From positions 186,001 to 250,000 of the forward strand of contig WBMV01004231.1 in NCBI GenBank assembly GCA_013396655.1: a DNA stretch of 64,000 nucleotides, in the 5' to 3' direction. Of this stretch, positions 1 through 12,400 are shown in pieces. Each line of letters begins with the position of its first letter. The first letter of the stretch is position 1. The position numbers were made by a program, and so were the translations under genes. This DNA comes from Campylorhamphus procurvoides. Its lineage: Eukaryota; Chordata; Aves; Passeriformes; Dendrocolaptidae. The notes beneath the pieces are model-generated. The model was not told where the DNA came from and did not search any database. It worked only from the letters and a program-made list of their open reading frames with translations.

Positions 1-3000
1 GAGACCTGAGGGAATTTGAACCCCTCTCTCATCTCTAGAAACGTGTTCCCATCACCATGCTTCAGGTTGGCCTGGGGTCAGATGCTCTTTGTTTTTCTGA
101 TGGAGCTGTTACACCTCGGTTATGTGCAAGCAGGCAGGAGGGAGATGCTGTGTTGGCCGTGCAAGGCGCAGGGGCATTCAGTCCCTGCTGCAGTGAGATG
201 TTTCCATGAGCTCTAGGACTTTTTCAGCAGCAAATTTCAAGAGGATTCATAAGACAGAAGCTGTCTTCCCAGATTGCATCCTCTTGCAGCTTAAAATTGT
301 TCTATTACTAAACATACATCATTTAACTGCTGATCAAAGAAACCCCCACGGCAGAGAAGCATTATTGATTCCTGGTGTGATGTCTCACCCTTACTTATCA
401 CCCTCACTAAGCCTACAAAGCCAGCATGGGCAGACAATGTTACAGCACCAGTGTTTGCATGGGAAAGGTGTTAATTCATCCCTGGGCATGTAAAACACTT
501 TTTTGCCTGATGAATCGTTAATGTGGGTTGCACACCCTGAGTGAGAAACTTTCTGCCAGGGCAGGAGGACATGGTGGAAGGTGGGGGAGAGGCATGGAAC
601 AAAGATTTGCCTTCACTGGTGAGGTGTGGTGGGATTTTTGTAAGCTCAGTTCTGGTTTGTGGTGCCTTTCAGCTGAGCCTAAAGGAAAGTGTTGAAGCTT
701 CTCTGCAGAAGTGCACGGTGAGCAGCCTGTGCAGATCAGCAGACATGGTGACAGGCCACTTCCAGTGGCCCTAAAAAAGCAAATAAATCTGTCTTGTCAT
801 GGGCCATATCTCTAAGGCATGCTAAAGCAAAAGGATGAATAGCTTTTCTAAGTGGACCGGATTTTGTCTCAGGCCTTGCTTGCTCTTTGTATATATAAGG
901 TACAGCTCTTGTGCAAAAACTTATTATGGGGTTTGTTTGTTTTTTTTTTGGTTGGCTAGGTTTTTTGTGCAGCACCAAAATTCCTTGGAGAATTACCCAG
1001 GTTCCGGACTATACAATTGTAGTCATGGTTGTGTTGGCTGTGGCAAAACTGCAAAGATTTGGCATGCTGTATTTTATGTATTGTGGATGGGATTGTCCAG
1101 TGCTGTGCACTCGTGTCTTTAAGCCTTCTCAGGTCAGGAAGACACTTTTGGATTTGACTTTTGGAAAGAGTGCTTCTCCTTTCCAGTTTCTATATTTGTT
1201 TCAGTATTATCTTTTCTTTGCTGTTATGAAATTAAGTCGTGGTTCCTAATATTTTCCTGAAGAAGAAAATCAGCAGCAGCCTTTCCTCTTAGCTCAGTAA
1301 TTGAAGGGGAGGGGTATCACCTCGCAAGTGCAGCCATTGGATGTCCTTTCACAGCAATACTTTTTTTTTTCTGGTGCCTTAATTCTTTTTAATGTTTGAG
1401 TCAGGAAAAGTTGCCAAAATGTAAATTATGACTAGCATACTTCTCCCTCCCACACAGTACAGAATATTGATAGCGGATATAGCTGGTTCCACGTGTAGTT
1501 GCCTTGCAGACCTTCTTATTCTGCTCGTTTGTTTAACACACCTCAGCACTCTGTGTCCATCATTTTACCTTCTCTTCCTGAAGAACTATAGACATGAGCA
1601 TTTTTGTCTTTTCTTTTGATGGCATTTAAAATTCAGGGAGGAAACACTAGCCAGAAATTATATATTGCTTCAAATGTGGCTGTGTGAGAGTTTGTATAGG
1701 AAGAACATGCTGTCTACAATTGCTGTGTTATTTTCTTGTTATAAATTGATCCTGTACTACTAAGTCTTGCTCATCACACGTGTTGTAGCACTTCAATTTC
1801 TCTTTCTCTAGTAGGGCAGCTGTGAGCTAAATATTTTATCAGACCTAGAGAAATTCTCAAAATCAGGCTGCTGCATGGGTGCAAGTTGCTCTTTGTGGTT
1901 GTGTTCTGTTGCTATAAATTCTTTTGATGTCTGTAAAGTTTTGGCCCAACTGGATATGCTATTTTCTCCATCCTAGACACTGCAAGTAAAGAAAAAAAGG
2001 AGCAGGAAAGAGATAAAGTGAATAAATAAGTTTTGCAATAAAGAGGTATTTTTAGCTGGGTATTTCATATTGTTCCTCCTTTGTCAAACCTCTTCCATGG
2101 TTTGAGAGGGTTAGCAATGTAATTTATTCATTTTCTCCAAGGGAGAGGCTGCATTTAGTATGTGCTCTCCAGGATACCCTTTTAAAATATTAGCCAATAA
2201 AATCTTTGACTGTACAGTAGTTGCAGTTATAATTTCCCCCAGGCAGTGGAAACTCTCTGTAATTTATTGTTGTGTAAGTTTTCCCTTTGTAGAGATCAGA
2301 GTGGTTGTAGATTGTAAAAAGGTCTGTTTCTCTCCAAGTCCGTGTGTTTGTTGGTGACCCAGCTCCTCTCTCTGATGAGTGTCTCATTCCTACCATTGCC
2401 TCATTCTCACCTAACAGATCACACTCCCACAGAGGAACTCACATTGTTCCCTCCTGCAATGTAAATTTGGTAATTCACTGCATACAAATGTCAGTGCCAG
2501 ATGCCAAGGAAGACGCTCATGGTGTGGAATTAGCACACAAATGTGGTTGGTGGGTTCTTACCTGTCTAGAGTCTAAAATGCAAAAAGTTCAGCAAACTGT
2601 GTGTTACTAGAGATGATATCGTCAGCCTGTGCCTCAAAAGAAGTCTGAAAACATAAGAAATTGACCCTGTGGAAGCCTGTGAAAGTGGCTTTCCAGAACC
2701 TGAATGTGAAGGGTGAGAACATGAATAAGTCATGTGGCACCGAACACGTCCACGATCCCCTCCCATGTGCACACAGCTGTTGGGAGGTGGCTGTGATCCA
2801 GACCCCTGGCCCAGCTGCTAGTGATGCTCTTTAAAAGAATCCTTCTTTGCATCCTTGGTGGGGGCAGCCAAATCCCAGACTGCCCTGAGCCAGACAGGTA
2901 CCAGAGTGTAGGAGTGGGGATGGTGTTCATCTTGAGTAGGTGTAAAGCAGTTCTTCCTGGGGCTGCTGCCACACTGCTTTCCTCAGCACCAGCTTTCCTT

Positions 3001-3665
3001 CTTTCCCTCTTTTCATGGTTCTGGCCTCTGTTGTCTAAGCAGGATATCAGATCCCTCGTTAAACCAGCATAGACACTTGAGGATAATTTGTTAGGGATGG
3101 AGGAAACTTGTGCTTCATGTTAACTTGTTTAGGCAAGGTTAGGGTGCAGGAAGGAAAAAGGCAAATATTTCCCCTTTGCCTTTTTTCTTTGGTTGGAAGG
3201 AATGATTTTGCTTGAGATGATTTTTTTTTTTAAATTAAACCTCTGAGAAATCATATTGCATCTTCCAAACAAACTGCTGAACTCAACTGCTTTTACCAAA
3301 CGCATGCAAAATTTTCCCCTCAGGATCCTTAGAGGCCCTGGAGTGCCTGCCTTGCAAAACCTGGGGCAGTGAACAGAGTCACTCCAGAGTGATTTCTGTA
3401 GGATACCTTTAGACAGCATGCTTATGTGTATTTATAGATATATATATACATTTAACACATAAAATTCTCTTTTGTTATGTTACCTCATGCAGCAAGCAGA
3501 AGGAGAAATAACGCAGAACTAAGGTATCCAAAGAGCTGCTGCCCAGCTGGTAAACTCTAAAAAAGAAAAAAAACACCCTCTAAGAGGAACAGACACGAGC
3601 AGTTTTTATCATCAGCTTTCTCTTGCCACCAAGTACACGTGGTGATTTCTTTGTGATCATTTCAG
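1..3665 (+). other. SGCD: Intronic sequence 5' of the first SGCD coding exon seen
   Basis: No coding exon, RNA gene or recognisable transposon was seen here. The stretch is AT-rich and CpG-poor, so it does not look like a CpG-island promoter. It ends in a usable splice acceptor: a pyrimidine-biased tract and TTTCAG at 3660-3665, directly abutting the ATG of the next exon. Because that exon begins exactly at the ATG, at least one upstream non-coding exon must supply the 5' leader and the bases before the start codon. I could not identify it here and it probably lies left of the window. A short AT microsatellite-like run (around 3434-3450) is the only simple sequence noted. Confidence 0.7.
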
Positions 3666-3851
3666 ATGCCTCAGGAACAGTACGCGCACCGGAGCACCAT
3701 GCACACCTCGGAAGGACCCCAGGTATACAAAGTGGGGATTTATGGCTGGAGGAAGAGATGCCTCTATTTCTTTGTGCTGCTCCTAATGATTTTAATCCTG
3801 GTGAACCTTGCTATGACCATCTGGATTCTGAAGGTTATGAACTTCACAATT
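3666..3851 (+). CDS. SGCD: Delta-sarcoglycan, first coding exon (residues 1-62)
   Basis: This exon encodes the N-terminus of delta-sarcoglycan, a type II membrane glycoprotein of the sarcoglycan subcomplex of the dystrophin-glycoprotein complex in the sarcolemma of striated and smooth muscle. It has 62 codons and starts with MPQEQY. Residues 1-31 form the cytoplasmic tail and include the family signature YGWRKR just before the membrane. Residues about 33-55 are an uninterrupted hydrophobic signal-anchor helix, with K56 after it and an N-F-T sequon at 59-61. The MPQEQY start and QVYKVG motif fit SGCD better than the paralogues SGCG (MVREQY start) and SGCZ (MTREQY start), as recalled. The acceptor TTTCAG ends at 3665 and the donor GTAAGT begins at 3852, giving a phase 0 intron after Ile62. 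The exon begins at the A of the ATG. Human SGCD has an isoform with one extra Met from the previous exon, so the true start could be one codon upstream. From memory, the tail is one residue shorter than human (YAHRST against YTHHRST) and differs at the poorly conserved positions 12-16. The coding exon is partial; the rest is downstream. Confidence 0.97.
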
Positions 3852-6800
3852 GTAAGTAAGGGTTACCCTGAAAGGTCTGGGGACAATGAGGGAGGGTGAT
3901 GGTCTTTCCACTGAGCATGACTTCAGACACAGCTTCAGTAATTGAGTGTTTAGGAGCCATGGACAGTACTTATTACAAAGAGGAGCAAATTTACCCAATG
4001 ATTCTCTCTTTCTGCTAGAGATGTCTGCAGTATTGCCAAGCTGAGGAATCAGCTCAGCATTGAAAATCACATTCCTCTTACCTGCTGTATATGTACATAT
4101 ACATGTATATATGTCAACAATATACTCAACACTTCCACAATTTTCAGTTATAAAGTGTTTTAAAATTAATGAAATAGGTTATTTTGAACTGAGCTGTGGG
4201 AGAGGGTGTACCAGCAAGATGGGTTTGAGCCTTTCTATTAGACTTTTTCTGCTTTTCTCCATGTCTGGGAAGGAGAGAAACTTGATCTGCTTTTTTGGGG
4301 GGGAAGGAAATTCATGTTGTTCCATAATGATGTGGTTCTGGAAGCTTCATGAAGAAAAATAAAACTTACAGGGTAGCTCCCTAGGTGTGGCACTTAGGTG
4401 GAGCATGTCCTTATCCTTGTCACACAGTCCTGCCAGCAGCGCTCCCTGGCTGCACAGACTCCCTGGCCAGGGTCAGCCTTCCAGAAGTGCCTAGAAAGAT
4501 GTTGGGCAGCTGCATAAGGACGTAAATTGCAGTGGGGCAGATAGTGCCTTCTGGGTCCAGAGCACTCTGTGCATCACTAAAAGTCTGTTCAAACTCCTTT
4601 CAAGATTTCAAGAGGTGCTTTGACCTTGAACTGCCTTTTTACAGAGTGAGCTTCAACCTCCCTTGACACACTGAAGGTCAGGACATGATGAAGGGGCTTG
4701 TGAGCCTTTATATATGGGAGGTTGTAGTTTTTCAGCAGATAATTTGGACAGAGTGGAAATGAAATGGTTGGTCCCTTCTTCAAAGCAGTCTTTGCCACCT
4801 TGGTCAGATGGGGATATTTTAAGATCATCTGAGTCTGCAGGAGAAACTAATTTTGTGGCTTTAATCCTGGATTTACTTCATGAGAGATCCATAAGGCTAA
4901 ATTCCCCTAGACAACTTTCAAGGACCTTCCCAGCCAGGCTCTGATATGAGCAGCATGTTTGAAGTCTCACAGCATTTCTTTCTCTGCCTTGGTCTTGTGC
5001 TGTCCTGAACAGCTGTGTCCAGCATTATGTCATTAATGGGCCATGAGAAGTTGAATAAACATTCTCTGGTTTACTATATCCAGCAGATAAAATGCTGTGT
5101 CGGGGGAATGTGTAGTGTTCGTTTTCTGTAACCAGGAGGCTGTCAAGGTGTACAGAAGATTGCAATGTATGTGTGTTTAGGGAGCAAGTAATTATAAAGC
5201 AGTAATCCACAAAAAGCTCCTGTGAGTGGACAAAGAGTGACCAAACAGGAGCAATTAATGTTTAACCAAACCAGTTATTTTATCTTGTAAAATTGATGCC
5301 ATTTTGTTACCCATTTCATGCTGAACTATGATCCTTAAATTAATGTAGTTGAAAAATAGATGTTTCTAAGGTGATGAAAGAGTTGGTCATATGCTCATCA
5401 TACAGGAGTGGTGTGGATATCAACCCAGGAACATAATAATAGAATTGTGAATTATCACTTTTCAGGAATACAACTTTTTTTCTCTGTAATAACATAACTT
5501 CAGTATGTCAGCTCTGTGCTTTTTTTGCTGTTTTTCGGTGGTCAGTCAGCTCTTTACAGGTTGCTTGAGGTGAACTTCTCTGCTCTTTTCTCCCTCACTG
5601 CCCTTTTGTGATACATTGCATTTTGCAGGCCATGTGCTGAGGTGCCATCTCTTAGGGATATGTACAGAAACCTCCCACTTCCAGCAGCTCTCTTTGCCTC
5701 ACTAGGATTTACACTGGCGTTTGGGGGGGATACACTGGTCTTCAGTTTCTTGTCTGATTCTGTTTACTTACTTGCCCCCTGATTACTGGGGATTATTCCA
5801 GGGTAAAGTATATTTGTATATGGTTTGAGTTAATTCATGTCTACTAATGATGATAGGTGATAGCATTTGGTGATAAAACACAGTCAGTCATACAGAGTCC
5901 TGCAGTGGGAACAGCTTTATGACTGTAGGCAAGGCCACACTTGTCAGGGTGTGTGTCTGACATAGCCAATTGAAAATAAATATAAGAACTGGGCATGTAA
6001 AATGCAATCCTTGCCCCAATATGCACTGTTCATCTCCTGATCTCCTGCTGCTCCTGCAGCCTTGCCAGCTGCTTTGGATCCGGCTCTGCAATCCCTCCTG
6101 CACCATTCCCTGAGGCTGAGAAAACCACTTTGCTAAGTGAAATTTTAGAGGCAGACTTTTATCTCTAAATGACAAATGTAGGAGAATTATCAAATGAGCA
6201 GATGCAAATATGGAAAACTCTTTAATTTGTTCCTATTCTGATAAGAGGAGCTGAGAGTCCTTCTGGGGCAGGGGAATGATCTGAGTAGTCAGTAAGCAAT
6301 AGCTTACTGCTCTGAGTTACCCCAGTGCCTGCAGAGCAGAAAGCAGGGGAAAATTTGTGTTTCTATTCTTCTGGAATACGTAGTGTTTCCAGTATCTTCC
6401 CACTGCTAAGCTCTCCTTCCAGAACCTGAGTCTGTGCAACTCCACAGAACAGTCCTGGCGCCTACCAGAATTTAATGATGCTCATTATAGCCAATAAGTG
6501 CTCACAGTATTTTAATGAGCACAGCAAACCTGCTCAAGAAAACTCGGGGGTGTTTTAAATGCTGATAGTGGAGACTGGAGAAGGGGGGAGGAGATGAAGC
6601 AAGATGATCTCAGGTCAAAAAAATCCCTCTCATGCAGTTGTAGCAGCGTCCATGCACTCCACCTCCACATCCAGCCCTGCCCTCTCTTTCTCTCTCCTCC
6701 ACATGCCCTGCCGTGCTGTGGTTCAGGAGACAACTGTGAAATCAAGCCATAAGCTTCCAATCAGTGCCTTTTAACAAGCAAGACATCACTAATTTATTCT

Positions 6801-8379
6801 AGGTTTTGCTTTTATCTGAACATTCAAGGCTTAAACAAATTTATGTGTGGCTATTGCCTTTTACACGGGGCTGTCAAAGCAGTGTCACGGTTGTGTGGGG
6901 ACAGCTGGTCACTGTCTCCTCTGTCCTCTGGCACAATCATTCATTTCTCATGTAGTATTTGATACTCAATTTGTTTTAAATGCCTTTATCAGGCACAGGC
7001 TCTATGAAAAACAGGCCTAGAGGGGACCTCAAATGTCATCTGCCTGTCCCACAGCTGGTTCCCATATCCAGGTCCATTTACCCTTTCATTTACATCAGGG
7101 CTGTGCTGCTCTGGGACTGTGGGAAGCTCTGGGAAGGCTGATACCTCTAAACCTTGCTTGGATTTTTAAGCCAAACCACAGAATGAATCTGGATTAAAGC
7201 CACCAATTTGGGTTGAAACACAAATATACCCTTAAGGTGGGCTAACCTAACTGAGGTAGAAACCACCATCAGCTCAACTTTCCAATGATATATAGGTACA
7301 GGGAGCTCCATTCAGGTCTTGGACAAGCCTGGTACTACTGCGTGGTTTGCACATACTGGGTTTGGGGAGGTGTTAATGCCTGTGGGCTGTGTGTGTGACT
7401 GAGCCCCTCAGTCTGCAGGCTGTGGCTGTGTCCTGCTGCACACTGGTGTGGTGGAGGGCTCGCCCTTCAGCTGCATAGAGCTCAGCTGAAGTGGGCACAG
7501 CCCCTGTGAGGGTTCTGATGTGCCAGTGTAATTCTAAGGCTCAAACCAGAGCTCTTAAAATGCTTCCTCTTTCTGGTGATGTAGCCCTTTAGCAGCAGGA
7601 TTGCCCATGACTGTGCATATTAGCACATGCATATTTTATGCTGCCCAACAATGATGTGCTAGGGATCTCTATTTCAGCTACCACTAGTGAGCCTAAAGCA
7701 TTTTTTAAAAGCTTCCTCTTGTATTAGTTTCTGAATATCACAAGAAAAGATGTGCTTACATAAATACGGCAAACCAATACCTTTATTTTAAGCAGTAGAA
7801 GGCTAGAAAGCTCAGGTAATGGGCAATGACAGTGCATTGACCTCTTTCCACAAGGGTAGCACACAATACCTGAGATTTTAAATGGTGCTAGGAGTCTGAA
7901 GCACTATTCATTAGTAGCCCTTTATAGTCTGTTAGGCAGCAGGCAGAGCTTTAAGCAGGAGAGATGAGAACTGTGTCCTGTTGTGGCTGTATTTAAATGT
8001 CAAATACCCACCTACTTGTCTGCCCATCAAATCAGTTTGGACCCTTTGCTTCTCCTTTGCCCTTCCCTGGTATTTCTATCCATAACTCCTGTTAGCATAT
8101 TTTGGATTATATTGTGTTGGGACAGAAGCTGTTTGCATATACCATCCTGTAGTCCTACACAGTGGCAGGTTCTATTAGACTGTAAACTGTAATAAATGGA
8201 AAAATAATATTTTTTTCCCTAATCAGCCTACAAGGCCTGAAATTCCTGGAGAACTGTCTTCTGAGAATTATATAAAGTGAAGGTTTCAGATTAGTTTTTG
8301 TGAGGAAAATATTCTACAACTTGGTATTCAGGAGTCCCTTCATGAACCAAACTGAACATGTTCCTCCAAACTGGGAGAG
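3852..8379. other. Intron interior, no feature recognised
   Basis: Ordinary AT-rich, CpG-poor intron sequence. A stretch near 7015-7050 faintly recalls the 3' end of a CR1 element in reverse orientation but is too short and diverged to call. An alternating ATGTACATAT-type run at 4086-4113 is simple sequence. No exon, RNA gene or intact repeat was seen. Confidence 0.6.
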
Positions 8380-8496
8380 CACCATCCCTGGGCGTGGTAA
8401 ATGTGGTACTTGGGACAGGGTTTAGAGTGGTGGGGTAACAGCTGGATTCAATGATCTCAGAGGGCTTTTCTGACCTAAGTGATTCCATAATTCTAC
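8380..8496 (+). mobile_element. CR1 retroposon 3' fragment, internally deleted
   Basis: This is the terminal part of a CR1 LINE. The order of landmarks matches the avian consensus as recalled: CATCCCTGGG near the left, then TGTGGTACTTGGGACAGGGT and GTGGTGGGGT, then a segment like GGATTCAATGATCTCAGAGG, then TTTTCTGACCTAAGTGATTC, and a decayed copy of the 8-bp terminal repeat (CATAATTCTACG). About 20 bases seem to be missing after ACAGGGTTTAG relative to the consensus, and the divergence points to an old insertion. Only the 3' end is present, the usual outcome of 5'-truncated target-primed reverse transcription. The left boundary is approximate. Confidence 0.8.
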
Positions 8497-9390
8497 GTGC
8501 TGCTTCTGTGTGTCTTCAAGGAAATGCAGTGTGGAAATGGGCAGGCAATGAGTCCCTGGTTCCACCTTCCTTCAGATGCAGAGGGGATCTTCCCCTCCTG
8601 GCCCCATCAGGCTGAGACTGGAGAGTCCCAAACCACAGCACGTGCCAACTCTGTGTTCTCCTTCCATAACCGCATGAGGTTTCTTGAAGGTTTACACTCT
8701 TTAGCATGAGGTTCAGCCATATTTTATTATTTTAATTGAAGAGGAACAAATAACTGCATTTGTTCAGATTTTTCTTTTTTTTGCCTCAGGCTGTGTTCAT
8801 AGCTGAAGGGGTTTGTTTTAGCATTAGTGAATGAAAAGTTGGCAATTTAGAGAGACAAAATGCTGCTATAGGTGGCACAAATGCCAAATATCTGTATAAT
8901 CTTGCATTCTTTATTAAAAGTTGATAAGAAAAATGAGCTTTTAAAATTTGGTTATGAACAGTTATTTCCAATACAATTACTCCCTCTTGTGTGTAAACTA
9001 CCTGCCACATTTCAATTACAGGAAAACAGTGGGGTAATAACACATCAGTAAAGATGGATTAGAGTTAGGAAAGCTCGTTGCCCTAACAGGCAGGATTCTT
9101 CTATTAATGATTTAAAGGAATAGATTTTCTTCTATTTATTTGTGTTTTTAAATTAGAGATTGCCTCATAAAAAAAATGACTGTGCTGTTTATATTCCGTT
9201 TACATGATTTCTCTGAGGTCTCTTTAGGTGCAATGGTAAGGCCAACATGGGAAGGAAATCTGATTGGTTTTTCAGCTTCTGCTTTGCTGTGCAACTGTTT
9301 TTAGTCAGCTAAAATTCATTGAAGTTAGAATTAATATTACTACATCCCTATTAGGAGTGGAGCTCTTTGGCTCTCTCACTCTTCCCCTTG

Positions 9391-9402
9391 CACACACACA
9401 CA
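9391..9402. repeat. (CA)6 microsatellite
   Basis: Six consecutive CA units followed by TACA. Short and probably of low polymorphism. Confidence 0.9.
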
Positions 9403-12400
9403 TACAAAATTGTGCACTTTCCCATCCTAATTCATGTTGCTCTTTCTATAAAACAAGTAATTGTTCTGAGACTGCTTGTATGACCCGAGAGCTTTGTGTA
9501 TTTCCCTTCTTTCCTCATTCACATGGACTGCATCTTCTGATATAGAGATGTTAATCTTGTAGTGGTTTGACAACACCAGCAATACTGTGAGTGATTGTAC
9601 TATTAAGTGAGGAGGTTCCTACGGGTGAAATCTTTACCAACGGGAATTTAGCTGGAATCTTGGCACTGACATCAGTGGATCCAGCTCTTCACTGTAATGC
9701 TTTTTATTTGCAGAGGTTTTAACATTAACTTCTAATTTCTTTCCTCTAGATTGAGGAAAAAATGTGCTATACTTTTCTTTTGCACTTTATAAGAGATCTG
9801 CATTTCATTCCTGGAGTGTTTGTGTTTCTTCATGGAAAGCAACTGGGATTACTTATCTTTTAAAAAGATACATGTAGTACTTTTTTGGCTTTGCTCATTT
9901 GGCGTTTAGAATAATATATTAAGTTTTAATTCGTTGTTATGTGGAGCCACTAGAAGTTTAACCCCTGCATTGCTGTGTCCTCCAAAGTGTCACACATTTG
10001 GTACTGATGACTTGCTGAGTTATAGTGCATCAGTTTCTTTTAGTGCTACACCTTTGAAACCTCAGTCTCTGATAATATTTCATTTTTATTATCCTAATAA
10101 CCACATTTTCTCAGCCAGCACAAGCACATAAACTTTCTTCTTCCTTGTTACTGAAAGTGATGGAAGCTCTCCATATTTTTACCTCACTGTCTCTACTCTC
10201 TGCTGAACCGTTGAGTTTTTCAGAGGCTTGCTGTGGCATTGAATATCCTGACAGATTATGCCATGGAAGCAAAAGAAATAGTGAAAGAGTAAGCCTTCTA
10301 CTAGTGCCACTAAACCAATCTGCAAATGCTGCACTGCAATCACTTAGGTAATTCTTGATTTTTCTTTGACAATGGCACAATGCAGTCTGTGGTGTACAGT
10401 GCTACAATGGCAGATGTCCCTTTCACATGGTTTGGGTTGGGTTTTGTGTAGAACTGAGGCTTACGTGATTGTGCTTTCATCTTGATAGACAGACATCCAG
10501 CTCTCAGTTCTCAGATGTTTCTAAGCCACTGTTCATACTCAAGCCAGCTGAACAGAAGTATGCATCCAGGAGAAAGAAATATCTCAAACATATTTAATTT
10601 CTGCATTTTTCAGAGGCAGAACAAAACAGTGTTTTGTATTAGTATCTCTACTGTGAAAGAAGCTGCTGCATAAGCTCTGTACTCACTACTTACCAGAACT
10701 GAGAGATACTATAAATGTCCCCATACTAGGAAATGTTTTAATTACTGCTATTTTCCTACTGAACGCCAGAGAATTCAGCTGTGACATCTAGATACCTCAG
10801 GACCCGGCATCTCTTGGTTTTTACTACTTCTGATTTGAAGCAAGCTGTCGAAAACTTAGCAACACCCATCTCTTCATAGTTGCAGTTCAGTGCATGTGTA
10901 TAGGCAAACCATTATCTGGCAGATGCTGCATGGGCCAGGTTATTGAGCCTCAGTAACTGGTCTTGTGTATATCCACAGCAGGAAAATACCTCATTGCATT
11001 AAAAACACGTGATGGCTTAGTTTGGTCTTTCCAAGAATGGAGGGATACAGATAGATGGAGAAGGGGGAGAGTGGTAGGGATTTGGGTGGTTTGCAATGTG
11101 AGGTTGATCCTTTGGTCTCTGGCAAAATGCTTCATTTCCAGGCCTTTCTGCCTATGGGCAGAGAGGGTCCTGTCTGCTGGTGCCCCACGTCCCTGCTGTG
11201 ATGTGGGGAGCACATGGGAAGTGTTAACAGCCCAGGAGGAGCTGCTCACAGTGCAATAGGGAACAGCAGTGAGGGCATGGGTGGGCTGTGCCAGGGGTGA
11301 GTCATAAACTCTTGATCCCAGATCCTGCCTCCTGCCACCTCCCTCCAGAGGGGATTGTTCTCAGCTTCTCTTTCACCTGAAGAAATAAGATATTTCATAT
11401 TAGTATTCATCTCAGTGCCAACAAAAGATCTTCAGACTAGCAGTTCTGAAGCAGAGAGAGATTTGTCTCTTAGAGAACATGTAAAAGGTATTATTATAAA
11501 TGTGCGGAAGAACAAAAACAAGCTCGCTGCTAAAATGTCGATAATCAGTGATTCCTCTGAATAGCTTACGATCTGATCCCTCCCCATATTCTCACAGTAC
11601 AGTAGGAGAAATGATTTAATTTGAGAATCCACACAGAAATGACAGGCCATGCTGAGCTGTAGAGTAAGTCTTCCACTGCTGCTTCTCTTGTTTCTTGGGT
11701 TCTTTTTTTCCTTCTAAGCTTCCCAACAACCCTCCTGAACTCTCTGCACAGCGGAGAGCAATGACCTTCTAGACTTTCAAAACCCAGCAGCCATTGCTGT
11801 AACAAAAATATAATTCTTCTGAAGCACCTCTTCTGCGTGGTTGCCTTTAGGCTGAGGTGCTGTTTGGAGTAGTCTCCATGCCTCCTTCCACTTGTCCTGG
11901 AACTGCAAAGCCATCAGCTTTTCAGAGAATGTTTCTTGGCGTTTAGTCTCAAACCCCTGCTGTTTGCACCCTGCACTGGAGCACAATCCATGGAAAGGGG
12001 AGGGAGGTGGCTCTCTGTTAGACTGTAAATGACTGAGGAAAGCATGGAATGCTGAGCAGCAGAAACCTTCTGCCCTGGGTGAAGCCCCACTGCTGCCTGT
12101 TTGCTGGGATGAGCTCTTTTTGGCTACACAAAAAGAACAGGAGAGGAGTGCTCTCTTCTCCCCACACCTGTGCATTTACTCTATTTGCCTTCTGCTGTGT
12201 TGACTGAGGGTTTTGAGGACAGAACTACAGCCCTGTGGTTGTGCAGTCTCTTTCCCCTCCTGCAGATGCTGTGTTATCCCTTCTCCATTCATCCACTCCC
12301 ATGCCTGATTTGACAGATGCATTTAAAATACATGCTGCCATTTCCCGTGCCTGTTCTTCCAGAGCTCTGCAATGGAGATGAGCTTGAGTATATCATTTGA

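Noticed and set aside
3623..3859. 78-codon open frame overlapping the SGCD exon in another frame
   Set aside because: It is a shadow of the real exon and crosses both the acceptor and donor sites.
7015..7050. Possible CR1 tail remnant (AGGGGACCTCAAATGTCATC)
   Set aside because: Too short and diverged, and the following bases do not follow the CR1 consensus.
11777..12175. 132-codon open frame on the - strand
   Set aside because: Serine-, cysteine- and lysine-rich low-information translation with no motif; consistent with chance.
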